Assembly: GCA_031308135.1 (NCBI GenBank)
Contig: JAHLJT010003656.1
Coordinates: 76,372,698 to 76,436,697, forward strand
Length of the DNA stretch: 64,000 bases
Origin: Acheta domesticus
Lineage: Eukaryota > Arthropoda > Insecta > Orthoptera > Gryllidae
Direction: 5' to 3'
Below are positions 1-10,799 of the stretch, in pieces (the stretch's first letter is position 1; each line of letters starts with the position of its first letter). The notes below the pieces were generated by a model, which did no database searches, was not told the origin of the DNA, and saw nothing but the letters and a program-made list of their open reading frames with translations. Position numbers and translations under genes: made by a program.

Positions 1-1135
1 CTAGGGTCATTAGTCCTATTAGTGTAGTGATTTTTTTCGGAAGGTGGCAGTGATTTTTTTCGTTGCTGGATCATGAAATCCGGCGCCGACCTACGCATCA
101 CAATGAGACATATGGTGCAGCAGCGCCCGAAGACAAGGGATAACTGTGTTGTATGTCCGAAGGAGTGGGAAGGGGAGCAGTGATGTAAGGAGGTGAAGGT
201 TGGGGAGGGGCGACCAGGCATCTGGTCGGAGACGCGGGTAAAGTGGGCGGATGGTTTAGGTGGAGAGGCGAACAGTGAAGCACGGAGTAGGTAAAGGAGG
301 AATTTTGGGTGGGATTGATTCTTTGATTTTTCTGGGCCGATCAAGAGCTAGGATCATTAGCCTCGTTTGTGAAGTGATTTTTTCCTGAAGGTGGCAGTGA
401 TTTCTTTCGTGGCTGGATCACGAAATCCGGCGCCGACCTACGCATCACACTGAGAGCTTTCGTCGATGGCAGGTGGTGCAGCAGCGGCCGCAGGCAAGGG
501 ATAAACTGCGTCGCATGTCCAAAGGAGTAGGAAGGGGGAGATGAGGAGAGGGGGTGAATGTTGGGGAGGGGCAACCAGGCATCTGGAGGACGGTTGGAGA
601 TATGATTAAAGTGGGATGGCGAATGGTTTAGGTGGTGAGGCGGACAGTGAGGCAGACCTGAGGTAAGCGAATGGAGGAATTTGGGTGGGTTCGATTCGTT
701 GACTGTCTGATGTTTCTGGGCCGGCCAAGTGCTAAGGTCAGTAGTCCCGTTAGTGTAGTAATTTTTTTCTCGGTGAATGTTTTCTCGATGCGATCCGGCG
801 CCGACCTACGCAACATATTGAGGGATTTCGCCGACGACAGGTAGTGAAGCAACGGTGGAGGCGGCGGCGGCGGCCGTGGACAAGGATTAAGCTGCGTCAC
901 GTGTCCGAAGGAGCGGGGGTGACGGTGAGGAGAGGAGGGGCGACCAGGTATCTGGCGGACGATCGGAGATGTGGGTAAAGTGGGACGGCGGTTGGTTTAG
1001 GCGGCGATGAAGCATGCAGGAGGTAAGCGAAGGGAGGAATTTGGGTGGGTTGGATTCATTGATTGATGTTTCTGAGCCCGTCGAATGCTTTGGTCGTTGG
1101 TGTTTCAAATGCCAGGTCGTTAGTGTATTGATTTT
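1..1135 (-). repeat. Tandem array of ~350-385 bp units derived from SINE-A
   Basis: Three successive units start near 1, 349 and 730, and a decayed fourth starts near 1090. Each opens with a block like GGTCATTAGTCC followed by a T-run, a GGTGGCAGTGATTT block and the conserved core CCGGCGCCGACCTACG (near 79, 428 and 796). That block matches the 3' part of the dispersed SINE-A repeats elsewhere in the window, for example at 63187. The remaining ~200 bp of each unit is G-rich and ends in a GATTGATT-like tail before the next unit. This looks like a SINE fragment amplified in tandem. Short open frames here are chance frames on the G-poor strand. Confidence 0.75.
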
Positions 1136-1480
1136 TTTTCTGGAGGAGGGGGCGGTGATTTCTTTCGTTTCTGAATCATGAAATCAGATTGGGGGCTTTT
1201 CCTTTCCAAGTATCACACCACAGTGCGACACTGCCCAGTCGGAACAACCTCTAAGCTCCCGACTAGTCTCTCGACATGTGTGGTAGTGTGGTGCTTGTAA
1301 ATGTAAGTAGAGGAGAGGGTAGGATGAGAAAGAGGAAGGAAAGACATGCACGTTCTATGACTCATTTGTTATCATAAAAATGTAGGAATCATGATGTACT
1401 CATAAAAATGAAGGAAAACTACTGATCAAAACACATGGCCGCTAGAATTCTCCTCCTGAAAGCGACGGAACGCGACCTAG
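1136..1480 (-). mobile_element. SINE-A copy, degenerate
   Basis: This contains the SINE-A blocks in order on the minus strand: AACCTCTAAGCTCCCGACTA near 1247, GACATGTGTGGTAGTGTGG near 1272, the purine-rich GTAAGTAGAGGAGAGG block near 1303, and GGCCGCTAGAATTCTCCTCC near 1438. The tRNA-related head that should follow after about 1480 is not recognisable. It directly abuts the tandem units to the left, so the array may have grown from this insertion. Confidence 0.65.
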
Positions 1481-2869
1481 CTATATAGCTATTGTTGTTT
1501 TGGTTCGGGAAAGGAAGGGAAAGTGGAATTTAAGCAGGTGTGGAACGTGGAGTAGTTGGCAAAAGCAAAGAGTGGGGAACGAGATGAACGAGGAGAAAGA
1601 GATGGAGACGAGGGGAGAGAACGATGAACAGTGAAGAACAGTGAACAGTGAAAAACAATGAAGAGTGAAAATATTAATGCACTGAATTATATTATTGCTA
1701 TAACAAAGTTTTCGCCAATCTGATCTCAAAGGTTTGCGAAAGTTCTGTAGGTCTTTTGAATCCTGTCTAGGCTTACACGTATGTGCGACTTCAGTTCTGT
1801 TTTGTTATGGAGAGCCTCGCGATTGTGCTCACCTCTGAGTCAAACATCCACATCCTAGTATTGGAGATCCCTAGAGCTTACTTTCAGATACGGCCCTTTG
1901 CATTGTAAGTTGAAAAACGAGGGCTATAAATTAGTTATTGACATCATTTGGCAGACAAACAATAATTAACGGACGTGTTTAAAGATTGTAAACCAAGCCA
2001 ACCAAGTATGTTATACGTGTTATCGGCCGTGTGTAGTTCAAGACTTTTCGTATTGCTGTCTTATGAAATGAAAAGTTTTATAAACAAGAAATATAATTTC
2101 TTGGAAAAAGTATACTCATACGTCATTTGTAGCTATAACACATTTGTTTCGATTATTCTTAACTGCAAACTGTTAAGTGGCTCCTCGTTCTGGTGTGTGG
2201 AAATGTTAAGTCGATATACAACAGTTTGGTATTTCGATAAAATCCTAAAAATGAAAACAGGCTTTCAGGAAACCTAGAAACGATCGTAATAAGTACCGAA
2301 GTATTCAACCACAAAAACTACAACCCTAAGACAAAAATCGAGATTCGAATGTCCGACCATTGTATTTACATCATTGCCCACGAGCCGTCATTCTGAAGGC
2401 TGGTGCAATTTCAAAGGTAATACATGAACCTTTGGGGACATACTCAGAGTCAATTATTACGTACATTTTAATTAAAATTTTCTTCACTCTTTTCACTTAC
2501 TTCAATAATTAATAGCTATGTAAATTAAAACGAAACAAAATTTTCGCATGTGTAATAATGGTTTCGACTCCAAAGGCCCCGTATAAGTATCACATTTGCT
2601 TTTAGGATTTTTCCCCAGACACTGGCCCAAACCTGACACGGTTAATTTTCTGGTTAATCGTGAATCACCTTAGAATATTATTCCTGCGAAAATGACAATT
2701 CCTCTACTAATTTGAAAATATTTTTGTCGTAAACTTTTCTAGAGTGACTTCCTTAATGATCCAAAAATTTATTATTTGAAAATCCAATAGATGTGTGAAA
2801 TAATACATAGTTGAGTCATTAATAAATACTGAAAACGATTACATCTCTCACAAAACTATTTTGTTATGT
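1481..2869. other. No supported gene; A+T-rich intergenic
   Basis: The first 250 bases are GA-rich and may be a small insertion in the preceding SINE. An open frame of 100 codons at 1975-2277 (+) begins with GTG, has no recognisable domain, and lies in unconstrained A+T-rich sequence, so I treat it as chance. Nothing else is visible. Confidence 0.5.
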
Positions 2870-3006
2870 AATAAAATCATTGCATTGTTATTTGTTTGAT
2901 ATTCTGTAAGTACATTAGTAGTTACTCTCCTTTATGAAACGGATAGACAAATGGATAGGGAAAGGGTAGGATTTATCATGCGAGAGTTATCGCACGGGTA
3001 CGCTAG
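2870..3006 (+). mobile_element. Helitron 3' end, truncated copy 1
   Basis: The copy shares a long block with those at 42838-43240 and 48932-49342: a TTGCATTGTTATTTGTTTGAT-like stretch, GTACATTAG, AATGGATAGGGAAAG, then a hairpin built from GCGAGAG/TATCGC. About ten bases later the element ends in CTAG (3003-3006), followed by T. A short hairpin a few bases before a CTRR end with no target duplication is the hallmark of a Helitron 3' terminus. Upstream sequence decays quickly and no helicase is left in this copy. Confidence 0.65.
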
Positions 3007-5051
3007 TACACTATTATTTCTGTACATACACTATAAGTTTTTCCCTGGTAGACATTATAGTTGTATTTCATTGCATGTTGATCACCATCAAAATGTTTTT
3101 TTAGTGAGAGTGTGATGCCAAAAGTCGTCGTTTTTTAGCAATATTTTTTCATCCGAATCATCGAAGATGCATCGAAACCAACTGAGAATTTCCTTGCAGT
3201 GTAAGACACCCAGTGTGCTGAGGCGTGCTGTAAAGCACGTCATTTAAACAAAGACATGTCAAAATCACTACAAACAAGCTAAGAGGCAGCATTTACGAAA
3301 AATTTCCCCCTCGTCGTTTGATTTTTATCCTAAGTTCCCTACATACAACGATAATATTTTGTTTCACTGATGTGGCTACGAATATCAACACTTCAAATAA
3401 TTCTAAGCTGGAATTGTTTTTAATGGAAGATAGCAAGCATAATAAGATCCTGCAAACAGATTGACCAGGAGAAACCTGGCTCAGCTGTGAGGCCAGTCGT
3501 CAATTTGACGACTTTTGGGCTTTTGAGATACAGTGTATAATAAATGACTGAAGTTTCGATGAAAGTTTACGAAAATTTACCGTAATAGCTAATCCTTGCA
3601 TCCCCCACCAGAATTAGTATGCGATTGTTAAATGTCATAAAATTCCAAAGCCCTTTTTTTCTGAAGGTAAATACATAGATAGTTATGTAAACTTAACATA
3701 ATTATGTAATTTTTATTACAAACGTATTATAAACTTACTACACGTTTGAGAGGTGTCCTACTATCGGTCCTCGAATCATGTTCTATATTTGCGAATTTGA
3801 ATTGAAATACAAGAAATTAATATTTATTTAGGATTCTGGTTCTAAGGATTGGATTTTTCGTGAGTCTCAATTCGATGAGTGCTGGAATTTGATGTCTGTT
3901 ACGATAGAAGCTTATAGCAAGGTAAGTCATGCAATGATATACGATATACTGATGATACATTGTTGAATTACTTATGAAGCTGATTACTGGAAAGGAACCA
4001 TGGAGCATTAGTTATGGATAAAAGAATTGTTTTTTGATTATTTAGGGTTTTAGAATGTCTGTATTGACGACCAATAATGCGGGGATCCAAAATGGGTAAA
4101 TTCAAATGGGATATTCAGAATTGTAGGTATTATTATGGTTTTGTTTATTGCTGTGGCAGTATTATATTGCAGTGAACTGTACCTGTTTATTATTAATATT
4201 AATGGATGATTTTTTAATTAATAAATATGAAACCAAGAGCCCTACTGCTTACTGTTCGAAACAAAACAATACTTGATTACGACGTAGCTGTCAAAGTGAC
4301 GGCGTTGGATGTCCTACCGTTAAACACTTCAAAATATGTTTTCTGCCGTCTCCCCGCTCCTATCCAACTCCTCGTTGCCCTTTCCCCGCCTGAGCGCGTT
4401 CGCGAACTGGGCCTCCCAATGGAGATCGGCCGATAAAGAAGGAAAAGTGGCTTTTAGCCTGATGTGACAGCGTGAAAAGGAAGAGGGATGAAGGCTGAGC
4501 CAGGATGGATTTGCCTCCGGAGAGTTAAACGCTGCCAACTGTTACAAACGCGCTACAACGATCCAACAAAATTTCTGAATTATCGGTCATCACACACCAC
4601 ATAAAACTCTGGTGGTGGTTACTGTGTGAAATATATTTGTTGTAATATGAAAAAGAGGCATTATCATCGTCAATTAAATAAATTAGGTGACTATATTTTC
4701 AAACATGACGTGTTTAAATTTACCCATCATTCAGAAGATAACATCCAAACATGATGCACTATGTTCATTTTTTGTAAATAATTATTTCATTCGCACATAT
4801 AATAAAAGAAAGAAATGTAGTAAATTCCATTGAGACACGTAAGTCAGAAAACAGACGATTCAAAGGCACTCCGTCATTTATCATTGTCACTCATTTACAC
4901 ATTCAAGAAATACAAGCACATTTATATTTTAAAGTGTGGATCAAAGTTCCTTACCATAAAAAGTTCTAAGTAAATTTGACATTAGACGACATTTACGTAA
5001 TTAATGTAGTAGACACATTGCAGCAAAAATATATTTAGAAAATAAGTCGTT
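3007..5051. other. No supported gene; mixed intergenic
   Basis: Mostly A+T-rich sequence with no recognisable protein or repeat. A GC-richer patch at about 4290-4540 has overlapping short frames on both strands (4227-4436 + and 4329-4538 -) that resemble nothing I know. It may be an old mobile-element fragment. Confidence 0.5.
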
Positions 5052-5345
5052 GATTAGTGTTTCTGGATGCGTTAACTGTCGAGGTCGTTAGTCTCGTAAG
5101 AGTAGTGCATGTCTTAAATCAGCCGGTGACGGTCATCGTTCTCCGCTGGATGGCGAGATTCGGCGCCGATCCGACAGGTGTCAGCTAGCGGGGTTTTCCC
5201 AGCCAGGTATCTTCCACCGGCGGGACATCGTCCAAGCCGAGACAAGCTTTAAGGTTCCAACTGATTTCCCGGCATGTGGTAATGTAGTGCATGTGCTTGT
5301 ACGTAAGGGGTGAGGATAGTACAAAGAAGAAACCGGCATTGTCTT
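5052..5345 (-). mobile_element. SINE-A copy, 5'-truncated
   Basis: It begins with the SINE-A 3' tail motif TGTTTCTGGATGCGTTAACT, then GTTAGTCTCGTAAG, the core CGGCGCCGATCC, CCAGGTATCTTCCACCGGCG, CCGAGACAAGC and GTAGTGCATGTGC, ending in the GGGGTGAGGATAGTAC block. All are in the same order as the full copies at 55246 and 63187. The tRNA-related half is missing, which is the usual 5' truncation of an element copied from its 3' end. Confidence 0.8.
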
Positions 5346-5704
5346 CATCAATTAAAACGTATCGAGCTGACAGTCTACGGCACATTTTTTATATAAGGGA
5401 TTACATTGTTCTGTGTCAAAAAGACCATTAAGGTTTAAATCTTGAAGAAAACATATTGTAAAATACAAAAAAATACCAATTTTATTTCTTTGTACCTAAA
5501 GATGACGGAGCAGTCGTAGAAAATTGTAAGAGGACAAATTATAATTGACTCTTATGAAATGTATGATATACGTAGATATCTGTTTGATAAGGTAACTAGT
5601 TTTAAATGCTTTAAGAACTTATAAGTTGTCATTAAAACTGATTTAAAAATTGGAATCCGTTCTTTTTATTCCTATTCTTTTTCTTCTTTTATATTATTCA
5701 TGTT
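5346..5704. other. No feature seen; A+T-rich
   Basis: Unique-looking A+T-rich sequence without open frames or recognisable repeats. Confidence 0.5.
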
Positions 5705-5747
5705 GTTATTATCATTATTATTATTACTATTATAATTATTTATTTAT
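5705..5747. repeat. Imperfect (ATT)n microsatellite, LINE tail
   Basis: ATT/TTA repeats with a few substitutions. They sit exactly at the 3' end of the minus-strand LINE fragment that follows, so they read as the (AAT)n tail or TAA-rich target of that insertion. Confidence 0.75.
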
Positions 5748-6403
5748 TTCACGAATAAAGATGTTAGGAGTCGGTTGAATATAAAATCTACTCCAGGTTG
5801 CAGCCTAGTCCTAAGGAGCATATCTAGGGACTGTCGGTGCCTTTATAATAATTTGCGCAAAATGTAGGCTGTTCCATACACATATGTGCATAAAGCAATA
5901 TCTTGCACCTCCGAGTCTTTTGAATGACCTGGGAATTTTAGCCAAGTTCTTACAAAACATTTTGCGAAACAAATACTAGGGCTCCGATAACTATCGGGAC
6001 CTGTGCTTTTAGGCCCCACATGCGACTCATATCGATTTCAAAACTCTTATGCTATATTTAAGACGTTTCTATGCCTCCTTGGTTACGACGTTTTGATCTC
6101 ACGGCACACCTACATCTAAAAGAAGTTCCTTTTTTCTCCAAATACCAGATAATAATATCCGGTTTGATTATCGCAACCGTGTGATCAGTTTGACTTTGTT
6201 GTTCGTACAAAATTGTACACAATCCAACAGACGTCACCGGTTTTGGTGAGTGTACGTACCACTTGGAACATTTGTTTGGAACTGCAGAGTCATTACAGAT
6301 CAGCCAGTGGAGATAACTAAACACCCTATTGTGTTTTTTCATGTTTTCGGTCTTTGCTAGTATTTGATAAGCTGAGACAAGCTGATAAATGGTTTCTACT
6401 TAT
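5748..6403 (-). pseudogene. R4/Dong-like LINE ORF, C-terminal fragment 1
   Basis: The minus strand encodes the C-terminal end of a non-LTR retrotransposon polyprotein, broken by frameshifts. Readable pieces include KKHNRVFSYLHWLIC, KCSKWYVHSPKPV and IIKPDIIIWYLEKK, and remnants of the conserved tail that reads VVIGALR...GTAHILRKVL in the neighbouring copy. A zinc-knuckle region followed by K-P-D and, about 15 residues on, D-V is the layout of the restriction-like endonuclease of R2/R4-type LINEs. The copy is 5'-truncated. It is head-to-tail with the copy at 6439-7117 and about 80% similar to it by eye. It is not functional. Confidence 0.8.
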
Positions 6404-6408
6404 TCCTG

Positions 6409-6410
<2 letters not shown>

Positions 6411-6438
<28 letters not shown>
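6411..6438. repeat. (ATT)9 microsatellite between two LINE copies
   Basis: Perfect ATT repeats lie between the 5'-truncation point of fragment 1 and the 3' end of fragment 2, as expected if the second insertion used or made a TAA-type tract. Confidence 0.85.
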
Positions 6439-6439
<1 letters not shown>

Positions 6440-7117
6440 GTCTAAATCACGACTAAAGATGTTATGAGTCGGCTGAATATAAAATCTACTTCAGGTTGCA
6501 GTCAGCTACCTAAGGAGTAGATCTAGGGACTGTCGGTGCCTCTACAATACTTTGCGCAAAATGTGGGCTGTTCCAAATAAAGCAATTTCTTGCACTTCCC
6601 AGTCTTTTGAATTACCGGGGAGTTTAGACAAGTTCTTACTCAAATTTTGCGAAACAAATCGCAGAGCTCCGATAACTATCGGGACGGCCTGTGTTTTTAC
6701 GCCCCACATTCGGCTGATCTCGATTTCCAAACTCTTCTATTTAAGACGTTTCTCTGCCTCCTTGGTAACGACATTTTGATCGCAAGGTACAACAACATCG
6801 ACAAGTAAATACGATTTTTTCGCCAAATCCCGGATAACGAATATCCGGTTTCTTTGCCACGATCGTGCGATCAGTTTGAATTTGTTGGTCGTACAAAATC
6901 GTACACAATCCAACAGATTGTGTACGGAACACTCATCGATTTCGGTGAGTACCACTTGGGGCATGTGTTCGGAACTTCGAGGGCGGTACAGATCTGCCAG
7001 TGGAGGTAGCTACATACCCTTTCGTGTCAATTATTCGGTCTTTTCTAGGATTGGACACCCTGAGACAATATGATTAACGGTTTCTACAGTACAACAGATG
7101 TCGCCGGTTTTGGCGAG
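6439..7117 (-). pseudogene. R4/Dong-like LINE ORF, C-terminal fragment 2
   Basis: Read on the minus strand this starts in the zinc knuckle (CCTVETVNHIVSGCPILEKTE, pattern C-x(n)-ET-x2-H-x3-GC). It passes through the endonuclease region, where the K-P-D block is decayed but LLVDVVVPCDQNVVTKEAEK is clear. It ends with EIEISRMWGVKTQAVPIVIG and GTAHILRKVL. At least two frameshifts separate these blocks and a stop follows the knuckle. The endonuclease would nick the DNA target for reverse transcription. The reverse transcriptase part is missing here, but a matching piece lies at 35972-36243. The copy is bounded on both sides by (ATT)n. Confidence 0.85.

Positions 7118-7185
<68 letters not shown>
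7118..7185. repeat. (TTA)22 microsatellite
   Basis: A long, nearly perfect trinucleotide run abutting the 5' truncation of LINE fragment 2. Its purity suggests it is recent or still unstable. Poly-N and poly-I open frames across it are artefacts. Confidence 0.95.
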
Positions 7186-7186
<1 letters not shown>

Positions 7187-8918
7187 GCCTATATAGATCC
7201 CATTAAGAGCCAAGACCTCCCGCTTCACACGGGGTGGAAAAACGTATTTGGTTTCCGTAGTTTAAACCAACAAGTCCTTTTATTATAATTAACATTATAT
7301 TATTATTTTTATTAATATTATATAATTATTATTACTTCTATAGGAGCAAAACGTGCCACAAAATTCAAGGACGAAAAGCTCTCTGTATTCCGTGCAAACT
7401 GCCCTTCGGCCGGCGAAGGGCCATTTGTCCTCTTCCGGCCCGATCGTTCGCTTCCCTCCGGCCGGCCCGCCCGCTTCACTCTTCAAACGAGGACACCGAC
7501 AGCCAGGTAATGGACGACAGGTCGTCCTTCATGCCCACTGCCACTGGACTGCGCGCGTATTACAGAGATACGACTGCTGCGGCGGCGCGCGCCTATGAAA
7601 TATGCTGCTTTTTGTCCACTCGCCGACGAGGTTCGCGAGACAAATTAGGGTGATTTTTAGATGCGTCTTGGCGCCGACAGCGATGTTGAAAAACTCATTC
7701 GAAAAGAAAGCGAGATGTTTCGATGATTTGTTTTCCTTTCACAACACGCGAACCTCCTTGCGTTTTCCTGGACGTGCAAAATTGACGCGACGAAAAGCAC
7801 GAATATAATATTTCAGATGGGGGACAAGGAAACGTACTAGCATAGCAAGCGAGGATTCTGGATAATTCACGGAATATGTACTCACACAATTCGTGGAATA
7901 CGGTGCGTTCCTCAAACGAATAGGCTGCTCTCTCACCTGAAAAGAAACATAAATGGAATTATTAATGGGCCCGCTCTCAAAGGAAGCGTCAAATATGCAA
8001 AAGGTCCGGGGTCCTGTGGCCCGGTGCATGCATCCACGAGGGTAGTGTGCGAAGGATGTGCCCTTTACCGGAACAATGTGAACACTGGGAAGAAAAGAGC
8101 AGTGTAGAACCAATAAGTAAATTTTTATGTTTATGTTTCGGATTAAATAGTTTTCAAATCCATAGTTATAAAACATTCATGGCGTTATTTTTATGTCATT
8201 TTTATCAGGCAATGAGTAATTCATACATATTTCATTCACATTCAAACAGCATTCTGCAATAGTATTATCCTCACATAATTTAACATGTCAAAAGAACACT
8301 AATCAGTACAAGCAATATTCATAATATATTACGTTTTCCGACGTTGATAGCAAATGTTTCATACTTGCTATACCTTTTCATTTTGATAGTTACGAGTTTT
8401 TATTATTTTAATCTGAAACTAGTATGTTTTGAATGAGATCAGAAATAGGTTAGGCAGAATAATTCTCACATTGAAAGTACTTACGATATATCCGTGATCA
8501 TCCGTCATTTTTTAGTAATGATAATTATTATACCATCTTTCATTTATGGAGCGCTAAACAATTACCTTTTTTGGGTCGATTCGACTCCAAAATTATAATG
8601 CCTTGCCTTCAAGCAATCCAAGCAAGTCAATTGCACATTGCCTTCATGCAATTTAAATACTTAGCTTCAACATAAGCAACCACTGCCTTGTTGAAATGCC
8701 TGTTGACAATAATGTTGAAATTATTTCTCCAATTCGTTAACAGTGTACTCAAAAATGAAATTCTACACGATGTAGCGAAATATCCATTAATTTAAATTAA
8801 CCCATTACATTCATCATTAACTTAATTTGCCAAACTATCCATTAAAACACGGATACTAAAATATGGTTTTTATCGAAATTACAACTTTTCAAGTTTTATG
8901 TCAAGTATTTACGTGTTT
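7186..8918. other. No supported gene; GC-rich patch at 7370-7640
   Basis: The stretch 7370-7640 is CpG-rich (CGGCCGGCGAAGGGCC, CTTCCGGCCCGATCG, GGCGGCGCGCGCC) and could be a small CpG island. A 145-codon minus-strand frame at 7739-8176 has no known domain. Within it CTCACCTG near 7934 could be a splice donor on the minus strand, but nothing confirms an exon. The rest is A+T-rich. Confidence 0.4.
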
Positions 8919-8946
8919 AAGAAGAAGAAGAAGAAGAAGAAGAAGA
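8919..8946. repeat. (GAA)9 microsatellite
   Basis: Simple trinucleotide run in A+T-rich sequence. Confidence 0.95.
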
Positions 8947-9197
8947 AAGATTCCGTTACCCTTTCATTTTCACATTTCTTCGGGCATTATTTTTAAAACA
9001 ACATTTTTATGGTAAACTGTACCTTCTAAACAAACAAAACCCCATGGCTTGCTACGTTTACTGTACCAATAAAGATCATATACTGTTACTTCTAAAGATT
9101 AACAACATTCAAAATACAATTAAAATTATCACATTATTACAAAAATAGTCTATTCCATAATAATATAAAGCTCATCAATATCAATTTCATTTTCCCC

Positions 9198-9535
9198 AAC
9201 CAGGTATCTTCCCGAGGTATCGCCCCAGCAGGGGCATGCTCTAAGATCCGGACTGGTCACTCAACTTGTGTAATGCTCGTAAGTGTAAGCAATGGATGAG
9301 GATAAGGCAAGAAAGATGAAGGAACGATCATGCGCGGTCCGTGGCCCGTTAGTTAGGGTACTGCTAAGGCATTCGCCTGGTGCTGATTGGAGAAACCAAT
9401 TAAAACTACCGATCAGCGCAGCCAGCTGCAAGGATTCTTCTCCAGACAGCAACTAAATACGACATAGCTATCTAGCTTGTATACGATGTCCACCACCGTT
9501 GGAACTCTAACAGTCTCCCAGTCAGAAGCCCTGTA
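9198..9535 (-). mobile_element. SINE-A copy, 3'-truncated
   Basis: Matches the middle and head of SINE-A: CCAACCAGGTATCTTCCCGA, GGACTGGTCACTC, GTGTAATGCTCGTAAGTGTA, GGTCCGTGGCCCGTTAGTTA, GGCATTCGCCTGGTGCTGAT, ACCGATCAG, TTCTTCTCCAGACAGC, ACCACCGTTGGAACTC and CTCCCAGTCAGAAGC. The GATT tail and GGCGCCGACC core are missing on the left and the final box-A part of the head is decayed on the right. Confidence 0.85.
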
Positions 9536-9593
9536 ATCACATCGATTTATGTTGGTAATAATTAACTTACTAACCTACTTAAGCTGGTTCGTC

Positions 9594-10066
9594 TTAACCC
9601 TTTGCACTGATAGGACATGTGTGACATGCCACCCATAAATGCGCTCCGCGGTGGGAGATTTCTGAGCACTGCGAGGTCCTACAACTCGTAAAGCATTCCT
9701 ATGATGTCTAAGAAAAATGGCGGCACAACTCGAAGCATATACTCGGCATTCTCCCGTTCCAGCTCGTTCTCACATTATTACGTCAACATTGTTTAAAAAT
9801 AGAATAATATCCCGAATCGATTCAGCAATGAAAACTGTATTTCACATACCAGAAAAATACGTGCACATCGGTTTGCATGCCCTACGAGTTAATTAGGGAT
9901 TTTGGTGTGGCATTTTAGACATGTCCTACGAGTTTTAGGACATGTTGCATTACTTACTGATAGAAGCTAGTAGTCATTCTTCTGGTGGGTTCTGTGACAT
10001 GCCGTACGTGCTGTACCTGCTGTAAGACGTGTATTGTACTCGTTTCTTACGAACGCAAAGCGTTAA
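9594..10066. mobile_element. piggyBac-type MITE, 473 bp
   Basis: Both ends are TTAA: TTAACCCTTTGCACTG at 9594 and ACGCAAAGCGTTAA ending at 10066. TTAA target duplication with short TIRs beginning CCCTTTGC/CGCTTTGC is typical of the piggyBac superfamily. There is no coding capacity, so it would have been moved by a transposase in trans. Inside, GGACATG/CATGTCC motifs occur several times (near 9612, 9920 and 9946) as subterminal repeats or small hairpins. The TIR match is only about 7 of 9 bases, so the copy is not young. Confidence 0.75.
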
Positions 10067-10584
10067 ATGATGTAGAGATGTGAAGGGATTGTCTTGTCTA
10101 GGCTGGAGCAGTTCCTTGTTTGTTGTTTGTACCACTCCAAAAGCAGCCGCGAAAGTCTAAGGCTTCACTCCACTTCCCACCATAGTGAAAGGACACATTT
10201 GAAGTGCCTGACACTTATTTGGAGCTATGACAACATCACTAGACTTTTCCAAAACGAGAAGCTTCTCGTCTGCAAGAGCCAAGGTTGCGAGTCCTCTCAG
10301 CTGCTCAACCGCCCGCCCTCTCGCGGATAAAACCAGAATTACATTCTTCCAATCGACTTGCCGCGCTTCCTTTGAGAAAGCACGACGAGGGCGGGAGAGG
10401 AAAGAAGAAAAATAAGACGAAGCATGGGAAAGAGCAAACAACAACTTCCTGCGAGCAAAGAGATGCATATTACCGCTGTTGCTCGCAAGCCGATGAGCGG
10501 GAGAGCTACAGGGAGCGACGCGACGCAATGCGACACACAGTGGGCCGAAAAAAGGACTCGTAGCTATTGATTGAGAGATTAGTG
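10067..10584. other. GC-rich stretch with unrecognised open frames
   Basis: From about 10260 to 10560 the DNA is GC- and CpG-richer than its surroundings and open on both strands. The longest frame is 10157-10621 (-), 154 codons, with no domain or homology I recognise. It could contain a promoter or an exon, but I cannot support either. Confidence 0.35.
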
Positions 10585-10799
10585 CAGTGGCGTCAAGGTC
10601 TTCTACTGGTGGCAGTGGCACGCGTTGCAGAACCGTAACATGCCACGAGCATGTCTGCGCAACTAGCGTCGGGAAAGGAAACTTAGAAATCCCGCCGTTT
10701 TACAGTAGGTGGCGGGGTAATGAACTGCGTGTAGGGGCGATTTCGTCGTGGCATTTGTGCCACGGACTCCCGCTCGTGGCATCGACCTTGACAACACTG
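10585..10799. repeat. Foldback element with nested inverted repeats
   Basis: CAGTGGCGTCAAGGTC at 10585-10600 pairs with GACCTTGACAACACTG at 10784-10799 (14 of 16). Inside, ATGCCACGAGC near 10639 pairs with GCTCGTGGCAT near 10772, and GTGGCATTTGTGCCAC near 10748 is itself a hairpin. The start CAGTGGCGT resembles hAT-type termini. No target duplication is clear, and a SINE-A tail starts immediately to the right. Confidence 0.5.

Noticed and set aside
7031..7288. Poly-Asn and poly-Ile open frames
   Set aside because: They are translations of the (TTA)n microsatellite at 7118-7185.
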